DNA of 64,000 nucleotides, from positions 18,077,020-18,141,019 of the forward strand of contig NC_080546.1 in assembly GCF_028640845.1 (NCBI RefSeq). Reading direction: 5' to 3'. Every line of letters begins with the position of its first letter. The first letter of the stretch is position 1. Origin of the DNA: Ahaetulla prasina. Lineage: Eukaryota > Chordata > Lepidosauria > Squamata > Colubridae. Under the pieces are notes generated by a model, which was not told the origin of the DNA, ran no database searches, and worked only from the letters and a program-made list of their open reading frames with translations. Shown piece after piece: positions 23,630 through 33,691 of the stretch. Made by a program: the position numbers and the translations under genes.

Positions 23630-24067
23630 CAGGGGTGGGCTTCAAAAATTTTAGTAAGGGGTTCTCTTACTAACAGTAACTTACAATTGCTGGGTGGGTG
23701 TGGCCTAGTCAGCCTCCTGCACCATGGCAGGGGGGGGGCATTTTTGCCCTCCCTGGGCTCCGGAGACTTTCTTTGAGCCTCCGGAAGGGCGAAAACTGCC
23801 TCCCCAGGCTCCAGAAGCCCTTTTTCAGCCTTCCCGATCTTCTGGCCTTCCTGATCTTCTGGTAGGCCCATTTTTCACCCTCCCTGAGCCTCTGCGCACA
23901 CCCTGCACTTACCTGCATCCTAAATGGGCTGTGTGGGGACTCCTGGGAGGGGCAGGGTGGGGTGGGAGAGGCAAGCCAGGAGTGGGATTTGCGGGTTCTC
24001 CAAACTGCACAGCATCTTAACTAGAGGTTCTCCCGAAACCCTGCAAAACCCCAGCAGCCCACTCCTG
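23630..24067 (+). mobile_element. hAT MITE (CAGGGGTGGGCTTCA family)
   Basis: Ends CAGGGGTGGGCTTCAAAA and CAGCAGCCCACTCCTG; the duplication GTTCTACT (23622-23629, 24068-24075) is perfect. The GC-rich interior (GCCTCCGGAAGGGCG) is shared with 46116-46753. Confidence 0.92.
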
Positions 24068-24160
24068 GTTCTACTTTACTAGAGGTTCTCCTTATGCCTC
24101 AGGATTGCTGTGACTGGTAATTGCATTTAGATGACCTCCACGGTCACTGTCAATTTGGTA

Positions 24161-24596
24161 CAGGTAGTCTCAGTTATGACTAGTCACTTAGCGACTGCTC
24201 AAAGTTACAACCATCTCCCCCAAATGGTACTTACAATCTGGTTCTGAAATTCTGATGACTGCACACCCATTGTGGCCATATGCCCACGTTTTTAGGCGCT
24301 CAGCATTCATATTGCTTTTACAGCCATTTGAAGCATCACATGGTCACATGAACGTGGTTTACGTTTTTGTGGAAAACCAGTGTTTTCTTCTGGGTTTCCA
24401 GCTAAAAAAGCATCCCTAGCGAACAATGGGTTCACTTAATGACCACCGCATTCACTTAACAACTGCTGCCTTTGCTTAACAGCCATAAAAGAGTTTGTAA
24501 AATCAGGTTGATCACATGATGACCTCCTCTATGACCATCATGACTTATTGAGCCTAATTGTCAAGCTAAATTCCAGTCGTAAGTCAAGGTTACTTG
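24161..24596 (+). mobile_element. Tigger/mariner-like MITE, TA target
   Basis: Starts CAGGTAGTCTCAGTTATGAC, ends GTCAAGGTTACTTG and is flanked by TA on both sides. Confidence 0.85.
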
Positions 24597-24686
24597 TAAT
24601 TGTGTAGTTCTAGATTGATAGACCTGGGAAAGAAACTTCTTGTGTGTTTTCTTATTACTTCTGTTACTATAATAATAAAGCCCTTC

Positions 24687-25236
24687 TGTTGTGACCCAGG
24701 TTCCTGGACCCGGACTCCTGGACTCGGATGATTCAGAAAGTGAGGGAGAAGACCTGGCCAGCCCTGCTTCTCTTGAGCCCTTTCCCTCCCTGGCACCCAC
24801 TCAAAGGGAGGAGGAGGGGCCGGCAAAGCCTGATTCTCGGGAGCCTCCTTCTGATTTGGCAACGCCCCAAGAACAGTTTTGGAGTGATGCAAGATTACGT
24901 AGGCGTGATCGGCGTGCGCAGCAGCGGAAGAGTTGGGACAAAGCCAAGTCATAATTGTCATGCAGTGACATCTGCAGAGACTATAAATAGGAGGCGGGAC
25001 TTCCTGGTTTTTTGTCTTGGACAAAGCAATGAATTGGCGCGAGCTAACGGTCTCAATGGAGGGAAGAATCTATTCGTGAGTAATTCTGGCCTTATCTATA
25101 ATTTCCTCGTTATCTCCAGAAACTTGGCAGGCCCGTGGGTAGACGTGGCCAGGACATGTATCTATGTAATAAAAGGAGAAAAGGAGGCCTCTGACTGACT
25201 CTTTGCTGGGAGTATTAGGGGGAGGGAAACAGAACA
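24687..25236 (+). mobile_element. 5' LTR of a Ty3/gypsy retrotransposon (family C)
   Basis: The LTR is 550 bases, begins TGTTGTGACCC and ends AACAGAACA, so it has TGTT...AACA ends. A TATA box (CTATAAATAG) stands at 24981-24990. From LTR base 2 an open frame of 88 codons runs to a stop at 24952-24954. It is acidic and Pro-rich first, then Arg-rich (LRRRDRRAQQRKS). Gag starts about 40 bases downstream. The 3' boundary is set by the terminal CA and the match in size to the solo LTRs. A primer-binding site was not identified. The 5-base flank is CCTTC, but no downstream partner survives. Confidence 0.75.
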
Positions 25237-25274
25237 TTTTGTCCAAGACCTGACTAAAACATCTTCCACCAAAG

Positions 25275-26218
25275 ATGGACCAGCAGCAGGTACAGCAGCA
25301 GTTAGAGCAGCTACAAGCAGCTAATCAACAGCTCCAGCAGCAAGTGGCTCACTTGGCAGGCCAACTTGCTGCCAGGAATGTGCCTGCAGCCCCCCCCATC
25401 CTCCCACTCCTCCTCCTCATCGCAAGTGCCCGATAACCATGCCGGATAAGTTTTCTGGGCAGCCTGAGATGTTCCCGACCTTCTTGGGACAGTGCCAGCT
25501 CTACATGGCTATGAGGCCAGAGGATTTCCCAGACGACCGGGCTAAGGTGGCCTTCGTGATTAACCTTCTTTCCGGCTCGGCTGCTCGATGGGCCACGCCC
25601 CTCTTGCTCCAGGACAGCCCCCTGCTGGCGGACCAACAGCGTTTTTGGCAGCACCTCCGCACCATGTATGAGGACCCCGTTCGAATGCTGACGGCAACCA
25701 GGCGCCTTAAGGAACTCAGTCAAGGGAAACGCCCCTGCAGGAGTACATCGCGAATTTCGTCTTTTGTGCCAGGACTCTGACTGGAATGATGCAGCGCTGG
25801 TGGGCCAGCGTTCAGGAGGGACTCTCAGAGGAATTGCAAGGCGAGCTGGCCCGCGTGGGCGCCGCGGACCCTTGACAACTTGGTGCCTTTGTCTCCGCCT
25901 CGATGCCCGTCTGCAGCGGCGACCGTCCGTCGCACCCGGGACCCGCCGTCGACATCTGCGCCCACTTCCTGCACCACCAGCACCCAGGGTCGCCCCACGT
26001 TTTGTAACCGCTGCGGAAGAGCCCATGGAGTTGGGGCGGCCAGACCTCGCCTGACAGCCCAGGAGGCGGAACCGGGCGCCAAGGGGATTGTGCCTGTACT
26101 GTGGGGAGCCCGGCCGCCGCGCTTCTTGCCCCAGAAAGCGAAGTGGGGCACGACGCCGGTCCCTAAATCACAGCGTGACCAATCGGAAGCGGGCAGGCCC
26201 GACCTCGGGAAACCCTAG
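25275..26218 (+). pseudogene. Degenerate Ty3/gypsy gag
   Basis: A Met-Asp start at 25275 opens into a Gln-rich coiled-coil-like leader (QQQLEQLQAANQQLQQQV). The frame breaks near a C-run at 25390-25398. The capsid-like part resumes in another frame at 25439 with MPDKFSGQPEMFPTFLGQCQ and a RWATPLL block. This is the gag type of the sushi-ichi/Mart group, the lineage from which PEG10 and RTL genes were domesticated. It shifts frame again near 25740, where the downstream W-N-D-A-A-L block appears in a different frame. The reading frame is broken at least twice, so no functional Gag is expected. Confidence 0.75.
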
Positions 26219-26301
26219 GTCGGGCACGTACTAACCCCACTGGGCGTTGCGGAAGTAGACTCTGGGCCCCTCGGCATCTGATTCTGGACACACGGATATG
26301 G

Positions 26302-28525
26302 TTGGGGAACCAGTCGGATGGGCTCCAGGCGCATGCGCTGGTGGACTCACGGGCCACAACAAACTTTATGGATCAGGCATTTGTGACCCAGTTTGCGGTC
26401 CCGTGGTTCCGTGGACCCTCCGATGCGGTAGAGACAATTGATGGGCGAGAACTGGTGTCCGGCCCCATTAAATTGCCACCCAGCCTTTGCGCCTGGCTAT
26501 TGGGGACCATGAGGAGGCGATCCAGTTTTATGTCACGGCGGACCTTCATTTTCCGTGGTCCTTGGGATGGCCTGGCCGGACCCACGATCCTCAGGTGGCC
26601 TGGTCGCGAACGCCATCTCTTTCCCGAGTCTGCAGTGCGTCGATCACATCCGCCACACCTGTGCCGGCCAGAACGTCCCCACCGCTGCCATCACCTTGCC
26701 TCCTGAGCTGACGGACTTCGCCGACGTGTTCAGCGAGAAGGAGGCGGACCGACTACCCCCGCATCGGCCCTACGATTGCCCCGTGGACCTTCTGCCCAAC
26801 GCACCACTGCCTGTGGGACGCCTGTATTCCATGTCGGAGCCCGAGTTGGCCGCCCTCAGGGACTTCCTGGACAAAAACCTGGCTGTCGTGTCCCACTCCT
26901 CCGCTGACGGCCGGGTCAGGGAAATCCGAATCAGGCTTGCCTCTGCAGCTCTGCCCAAAGTCCTAGCAAAGTCCTCAGAGCAGGCAGGAGACCAGTAAGT
27001 GACTTCAGCAAGATAAGTTCGACTTTTGCCTGACTCAGAGACTGCCAGAAAGTAGATCCTTTATATAGGCCATGGGGTGTGGCTCCATGACTCAGCACTC
27101 ATTAAGGCCTGCCCCTCCCTTCCCTCTGTTGCCTCCGCCTATCCAATCTTCTGATGCGAGGGTCACACCAATCAGCTGTTGGTAATAAACCCTCCTCAGG
27201 CTCACATGCTGTGGAGGAGGGGGAGGGGTCTAGCTGCTCCGTTTGCCTGGGCATGGAGTCAGGGCTGGGGCAGGGAGATTCTCCTTCTTCTGCAGTTTGT
27301 GTGGGCATGGAGCCAGGACTGGGACTGGGAGGCATACATTCCTCAGTGTTCGGGAGCAGGTAAGAAGGCCCCGGCTGCTCTGAGGGCGGGCAAGACACAA
27401 CACTGGCCCGAGGGTTCATCCGGCCTTCAAAGTCCCCTCTCTCGGCCCCGGTCCTCTTCGTGAAGAAGAAGACAGGGGACTTGCGCCTATGCTGTGATTA
27501 CCGCCGGCTAAACGCCATTATGGTGCGGAATCGCTACCCCCTGCCGCTCATCCCGGAGCTACTGGAGAGGTTGCGGGAGGCCACGATCTTCACCAAGCTC
27601 GATCTTCGGGGGGCCTACAACCTGGTGCGGATGCGAGAAGGAGACGAATGGAAGACGGCATTCGGCACCCGATACGGACACTACGAATACACTGTCATGC
27701 CATTTGGGTTGACCAACGCTCCCGCCATTTTCCAGCACTTCATGAACGACGTGTTCCGAGACATGTTGGATCGGTTCGTGGTTATCTACGACATCCTGAT
27801 TTACTCCCGGTCCAGGGAAAGCCACCTTCGACACGTCGGTCTGATTCTGCAACGCTTGCAGGAGCAACAACTCAATGCGAAGCTGGAGAAATGCGTCTTC
27901 TTCCGGACTTCCATAGAATTCCTCGGGCATATCATCTCGCCCGAGGGCATAGCCATGGACCCATGTAAAGTAGAAGCTTTGTGTAGCTGGGAAGCCCCTC
28001 GTCGGGTGAAGGATGTTCAGTGCTTGCTGGGCTTCGCCAACTACTACCGGACCTTCATCCCGGGCTTCGCCACACTGACGGCTCCACTTACCCAGCTCCT
28101 CAGGAAGAAGGTTGCGTTCCGGTGGGGTCCCCCGCAGCAAGAAGCATTCACAGCCCTCAAGAAAGCCTTCGTCACGGAACCCGTCCTGAGGCATCCCGAC
28201 CCGCTCCGGCCTTTTGTGGTGGAAACAGACGCGTCCAATGTGGCTCTGGGAGCGGTGCTGCTACAGGCTCCGACGAATGGTGGCACACTTTTTCCCTGCG
28301 CTTACTACTCCCGGAAACTCAATCCTTCCGAGCACAACTACACTATCTGGGAAAAAGAGTTGCTGGCTATCAAGGCTGCATTCGAGGCTTGGCGACATCA
28401 TCTGGAGGGGGCCCGACATCAGGTGGAGGTCCGAACGGACCATCGGAATCTCGAGCACCTCACCACAGCTCGGAAGTTGAACCAGCGGTAGATCCGGTGG
28501 TCGTTGTTTTTTGCCCGGTTCAACT
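26302..28525 (+). pseudogene. Degenerate Ty3/gypsy pol (protease, RT, RNase H), interrupted
   Basis: The order is protease, connector, RT, RNase H. The aspartic protease motif reads D-S-R-A-T where D-S-G-A-T is expected (near 26340). A frameshift follows before 26555, which carries the connector (FADVFSEKEADRLPPHRPYD). A solo LTR splits pol at 26884-27402 between DKNLA and RGFIRPSKSP. RT continues at 27403 (KKTGDLRLCCDYRRLN, TKLDLRGAYNLV, MPFGLTNAPAIFQ), but the catalytic Y-x-D-D site at 27781-27800 reads V-I-Y-D-I-L-I-Y-S, two residues short. RNase H shows ETDASN, IWEKELLAI and VRTDHRNLE. A TAG at 28489-28491 ends the frame shortly before an L2 LINE adjoins. Integrase and the 3' LTR are not found. 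The element is inactive. Confidence 0.85.
26884..27402 (-). mobile_element. Solo LTR (family B) inserted in gypsy pol
   Basis: This 519-base LTR begins on the minus strand TGTTGTGTCTTGCCC and ends CACGACA. It is flanked by a perfect 5-base duplication CTGGC at 26879-26883 and 27403-27407. On its minus strand an open frame enters at LTR base 2, runs 99 codons and ends in an Arg-rich tail (RIRRLDRRRQQREGRGRP). A TATA box (CTATATAAAGG) lies on the minus strand near 27065. It is a recombination product of a full element that landed in pol. Confidence 0.9.
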
Positions 28526-29767
28526 TGCTGCGGTGGCTGGAGGGGCTGGGAGTGGGAGGCACCGTTTTTCGGTGGTTCTCCTCCTTCCTCTCTGACCTGT
28601 CGCAGACGGTGTTGGCAGGGGGGCAGAGATCGACCGCGAGGCGCCTCTTATGTGGGGTGCCCCAGGGCTTGGTTCTCTCGCCTCTCCTGTTCAATATCTA
28701 TATGAAGCCGCTGGGCGAGATCATCCGTGGTTTTGGGGTGCGGTGTCATCTGTACGCTGATGATACGCAGTTGTACATTTCCACCCCTAACCATCCCAGC
28801 GAAGCCGTTGAAGTGATGTCCCGTTGTCTGGAGGCCGTGCAGGTCTGGATGGGGAAAAACAGGCTCCAACTCAACCCCGCCAAGACTGAGTGGCTGTGGA
28901 TGCCGGCGTCCCGGTATAATCAGCTGAGGCCATCGCTGTCTGTGGGGGACGAGTCATTGGCCCCCACAGAGAAGGTCCGCAATCTGGGCGTCCTTCTGGA
29001 TGCACGACTGTCGTTAGAAGAGCATTTGATGGCCGTCGCCAGGGGAGCTTTTTATCAGGTCCGCCTGATACGCCAGCTGCGTCCCTTCTTACACCGGGAT
29101 TCTTTGTGCACAGTCACTCACGCCCTCATCACTTCCCGTCTGGACTACTGCAATGCTCTCTACATGGGGCTTCCCTTGAAGAGCACCCGAAGACTTCAAT
29201 TAGTTCAGAATGCAGCCACGCGGGTGATAGAGGGAGCGACTCGTTGCTCCCATATAACATCTCTCCTGCGCAGGCTGCACTGGCTTCTGGTGGTCTTTCG
29301 GGTGCAATTCAAGGTGTTAGTTACCACCTTTAAAGTGCTCCATGGCATAGGAATGGGTTACTTACGGGACCGCCTGCTGCTACCGGCGATCTCCCATCGA
29401 CTAGTGCACTCCCATAGGGAGGTTCTCCTTGGGGTGCCGTCGGCCAGTCAATGTCGGCTGGAGACACCCAGGGGGAGGGCCTTCTCTGTGGGGGCACCAA
29501 CCCTTTGGAACACGCTACCACCAGGTATCCGTCAACTCCCTGATCTTCGGACCTTTCGACGTGAGCTGAAAACATTTCTGTTTCACCGTGCAGGACTGGC
29601 CTAGTGGGGTTTTAATAAGGGGTTTTATTGGTTTTAAGTTCTTCAACCAACTCTAAATTTTCCTTTGTATTAATTGATTTTACTTTGACTGTAAATCGCC
29701 CTGAGTCCTTTGGGAGAAGGGCGGTATAGAAATCGAAACAATAATAATAATAATAATAATAAATTAG
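28525..29767 (+). mobile_element. L2-type LINE, 5'-truncated, RT C-terminal half open
   Basis: The copy adjoins gypsy pol within about 10 bases of 28525. Its frame is open to 29604 and carries RT motifs GVPQGLVLSPLLFNIY and YADDTQLY, the thumb region (LDYCNALYMGLP, LRRLHWL) and the C-terminal GRAFSVGAPTLWN block typical of L2. The 3' end carries GCCCTGAGTCC, GGGAGAAGGGCGGTATA and an (AAT)n tail. An upstream ATG at 28504 lies in the gypsy part, so the visible 366-codon frame is a chimera. No target duplication was recognised. Confidence 0.88.
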
Positions 29768-30000
29768 CAGTGACCCCTACAGCAACCAATGGAATACATT
29801 TCTTGCACAGGAACGGGAAGCTCAAGGGCCAAGAGGGGGTATAAATAACCCTCACTCTCCACTCCATGTGGTCAGCTGCCCAGGACCTCAAACCCAGGTG
29901 GTCCTGTCCATCAATGAACCATTTTCCAATCAGCCTCCATGTTTCCAGTGTCTTTCTCCCCACTTGGAACTTAACCAGATGGATATTTCTTCCAACTAAT
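29768..30000 (+). mobile_element. LTR-like fragment downstream of L2
   Basis: It holds a TATA box (GGTATAAATAACC at 29839) in a promoter-like setting and no coding frame. It does not match the family C LTR. LTR origin is a guess from composition and position. Confidence 0.25.
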
Positions 30001-30914
30001 AAGACTTAGAAAAACCAGCATTGCTTCTGCCCACACAGTTTTATGCAGCTAATCAAGTGTCACAGTCCTGCCTCTCAGGTTGTTGTCTATGCCTAACAAA
30101 TGCTCCATATATTCCACACCTTTGACTTTTTTTCTGATTTTCAAGTTAAATTATTGGCTTTCCTCCAATGGAGGATGATTAAGCCAGTGGCATCTTCCTT
30201 CTCTTGGGTGAATACTTTCCACCTGTTTTCTATAATTAAATCCAGGCCTGCGACTGCTCTCAGGTCTCATGAAAAATGTTCTTGAAATGACGTCTAATTG
30301 ATTTTGACCAGAAAGGTTGATCTGCTGCCCTGAATTAGCTATGGGTCTCAGCTTTGACTTTGCTGTTTCATGAGTCCCTCCTTCTCCCTTTCTAGAACAC
30401 CCTGCTCTGATCACCCCCATAGTAATTACCTTCTGTGAAGGCCTATTTACAGGCTACAAAACACAGAGAAAGCACAGCAGTGTAAACACCAGCGATTCAG
30501 AATACCTGGATCAATCGTCACTGCCTTGGTTCCTTTCCAGTCCTGCTTGGTGTATGATTAAGTGTTATAGTCGCATGTTAGCACAGCAGCTCCATCCCTC
30601 CGGCTAATCTGAGTTGTTTATATCTTGCCCATTTCACAAGAAGAGCTGTTAATGAGATGCTGGCAGATGCTGAAATGTGAAAGAACCTTTGCACTAACAG
30701 CAGAGAAAACGGGATCTTGTTTCAGCAGCTGCACACGTCCGCTCAGAGATGTCCACCTTTCAGCCACAATTAGTTGATGCGCAACAAGCTAAGCCAGAGG
30801 CATACATACAGTCACTCACATCACTTTGTGGCGGCTAGAAGATGCTTGTTAGCTTTTTGAAGATTTTGCACCTGCAGCTAAAAAATGGGATGGGCCTCCA
30901 AGATGAAAAATAGC
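30001..30914. other. Unassigned stretch
   Basis: No gene or repeat recognised. Confidence 0.45.
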
Positions 30915-31225
30915 ATGCACAGAAAGGGTGAAATGCTCTGAAGTCTGCTACCGGTTCGTTTTGCTGCCGGTTCACTTCACATGCACATGTGCGTTGTGTA
31001 CCAAATGCGCGCTTTGCACGCAGGCACTATCATGCAGCACTGAAAAAGGAGGATTAAGAAACCTTTTCTGAGTCTGCAAAGATAAGCAGAATAGCGAGGG
31101 GGGGGGAAGACAGCTGTGCCGCGCGATTTAGATTTGCTAGAATCGTGCGGCACAGCTGATCGTCGGAAATACAAGTTTGCTCGAACTGGTAGCATTTTTT
31201 TTACTACTGGTTTGGGCGAACCGGT

Positions 31226-31650
31226 CTTCTCGTTTGGATTATTGCAATGCTCTCTACATGGGGCTGCCCTTGAAGTGCACCCGGAGGCTGCAGCTAGTCC
31301 AGAATGCAGCTGCGTGGGTAATAGTGTAACACCACTCCTGCGCAGTCTGCACTGGCTTCCTGTGGTCTTCCAGGTGCGCTTTAAGATTTTGGTTACTACC
31401 TTTAAAGCGCTCCATGGCTTAGGGCCCAGGTACTTACGGGACCGCCTGCTGTTACCTGATATCTCCCACCGACCCGTACGCTCACACAGAGAGGGCCTTC
31501 TCAGGGTGCCGTCTGCCAAACAATGTCGGCTGGCGGCCCCCAGGGGTAGGGGCCTTCTCTGTTGGAGCTCCCACGCTTTGGAACGAACTTCCCCCTGGTT
31601 TACGTCAAGTGCCTGATCTTCGGACTTTTCACCGTGAGCTGAAAACGCAC

Positions 31651-31702
<52 letters not shown>

Positions 31703-32765
31703 TCAAATTTATATACCGCCCTATCTCCCGAGGGACTCAGGGCGGTTAACAGCCACGTAAAAATATACATAAATACAAATTAAAACCCCAATTAAAAAAC
31801 TTATTACATACAGCCGAATATTAAAACCCCAATAGAATAATAAAAACCCCATTAAAACCAAATTTAAAATTTAAAATCCTAATCCAGTCCTGCGCAGATG
31901 AAAAGATGTGTCTTAAGCTCGCGGCGAAAGGTTCGAAGGAAGTTGGCGTAGTCCTGGGGGAAGTTCGTTCCAGAGGGCGGGAGCCCCCACAGAAAAGGCC
32001 CTTCCCCTGGGCGTCGCCAGCCGGCACTGCCTGGCTGATGGCACCCTGAGGAGTCCCTCCCTGTGAGAGCGAACGGGTCGGTGGGAGGCAATCGGTGGCA
32101 GTAGACGGTCCCATAAATATCCCGGCCCAATGCCATGGAGCGCTTTAAAGATAATTACCAAAACCTTGAAGCACACCCGAAAGGCCACAGGTAGCCAGTG
32201 CAGTCTGCGCAGGAGAGGTGTCACATGGGAGCCACGAGGGGCTCCCTCTATCACCCGCGCAGCCGCATTCTGGACCAACTGGAGCCTCCGGGTGCTCTTC
32301 AAGGGGAGCCCCATGTAGAGAGCATTGCAGTAATCCAGACAAGATGTCACAAGGGCATGAGTGACCGTGCATAAGGCATCCCGGTCTAGAAAGGGGCGCA
32401 ACTGGCGGACCAGGCGAACCTGGTAAAAAGCTCTCCTGGAGACGGCTGTCAAGTGGTCTTCAAAAGACAGCCAACCATCCAGGAGAATGCCCAAGTTGCG
32501 CACCCTCTCCATTGGGGCCAATGACTCGCCCCCAACAGGCATTTATTCAAGCGGGACTGGCTTGAAAGTCTTAAATGTCTTATTAATTTTAATTGGGGCT
32601 ATTTATAATTTTATAATTTTAAATTTTCGGCCATTTGTAATATGCTTGTTTTAGTTTTGTTTTTAATGTGTATATTGTGGGCTTTTTAATATTTGGCTGT
32701 CCACCGCCCTGAGTCCTTCGGGAGAAGGGCGGTATAAAAATCTAATAAAATAAATAAATAAAATA
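31226..32765 (+). mobile_element. L2-type LINE 3' end, split by an inverted L2
   Basis: L2 C-terminal coding sequence starts at 31226 (trace of CNALYMGLP, PLLRSLHWLPVVF) and continues after an interruption at 32548 to the 3' end (GGGAGAAGGGCGGTATA and (AAAT)n). The target duplication AACCGGT (31219-31225) / AACTGGT (32766-32772) places the insertion inside a hAT MITE. Confidence 0.85.
31656..32538 (-). mobile_element. L2-type LINE 3' fragment, inverted and nested
   Basis: The minus-strand frame 32542-31913 encodes the L2 RT end (VRNLGILLDGWLSFEDHL, LDYCNALYMGLP, LLRRLHWLPVAF, GRAFSVGAPALWNELPPG). The 3' tail is the (ATTT)n at its left. The duplication GCACTTATT (31647-31655) / GCATTTATT (32539-32547) shows that it inserted into the plus-strand L2. 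Confidence 0.88.
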
Positions 32766-33051
32766 AACTGGTAGCATTTCACCCCTGGCGCACAGCAACA
32801 ATAGATATAGCTGATCTTCCCAAAGTGGAGGAGTTTCCCAGGACTGTTGAGTTTAATACTATGAAGTGATTCTGAAGGTCTTTTGCCCTTGAAACAATAT
32901 GTGCTTGACTCACATCTATTTGCATGAAACATAAACTTCCCTTAGGAAAAAAAAAATTGATGTAGCAATTAAAGCAGCAGGTCCATCAGGCATGCTGAGA
33001 ACATGCATTCGCTGGGTCCTCCTTCAAGTTAATGTGACACTTTGTCTAGGG

Positions 33052-33180
33052 CAGGGGTTTGCAAACTTGGCTCTTTTAAGACTTGTGGACTTCAACTCCC
33101 AGAGTTCCTCAGCCAGCTTTGCTGGAACTCTGGGAGTTGAAGTCCACAAGTCTTAAAAGAGCCAAGTTTGCAGATCTCTG
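33052..33180. mobile_element. Foldback hAT MITE (near-perfect palindrome)
   Basis: Arms of about 60 bases pair around CAGCCAGCTTTGCTGG (AGACTTGTGGACTTCAACTC against GAGTTGAAGTCCACAAGTCT). The 8-base duplication GTCTAGGG (33044-33051, 33181-33188) is perfect. Confidence 0.92.
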
Positions 33181-33188
33181 GTCTAGGG

Positions 33189-33691
33189 GATGGAAGCTCC
33201 CTCTGCTGTCTCATGGAGAAAGTAAATTAGGGAAAAATTGGGGATAGGGAATGATCAGCGTCCACAATGGGTATTTTAAGCCGGTATTTGATGTATAGCA
33301 ACTTGCCTTGTGTGCTGACTACCAGTCTTTTGGATCATCTTACCTGAGCAGATGAAAGAAGTGAGACCTTTTTAGGATGGTTCCTTACCCTAAAGAATCA
33401 AAGTTTTGTTCAAACAAAAATAGAATGTGCCCTGCCAAATGGATAAAACTAATGTGTGGCGCCAACCATCTCAGGCTAAAAGATACATAGCAGTATTTGT
33501 AGTGAAAGAAAATTGATATTATAGTGGCAGAAGACCTTCAGGCTAAAGGCTCTGGGGTAAATTCAAGCTAGTTCTCATTTCACTATTTTCTATTATGCAC
33601 CATAGATCAGTGCTTAGTTCTTCATCATATGATTGAAAAATACATATCAAATAGACCTGTATCATTACGCGTTGGTTTTATATCTCTCAAG
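33189..33691. other. Unassigned stretch
   Basis: Nothing recognised; the 5' limit of the adjoining LINE is uncertain and could lie here. Confidence 0.4.

Larger units (their letters stand above)
30923..32787 (+). mobile_element. hAT MITE hosting nested L2 LINEs
   Basis: Ends AAAGGGTGAAATGCT and GTAGCATTTCACCCCTG; flanks ATGCACAG/GCGCACAG match 6 of 8. Only about 325 bases (30923-31225 and 32766-32787) belong to the MITE; the rest is the L2 pair. Confidence 0.82.

Noticed and set aside
23709..24020. Pro-rich frames in a GC-rich segment resembling a first exon
   Set aside because: They lie inside a hAT MITE with a perfect 8-base TSD and recur at 46200-46350.
25349..26026. 225-codon Arg-rich frame on the minus strand
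   Set aside because: Antisense shadow of the GC-rich gypsy gag region.
27559..28194. 211-codon frame on the minus strand opposite RT
   Set aside because: Antisense shadow of pol with no family motif.
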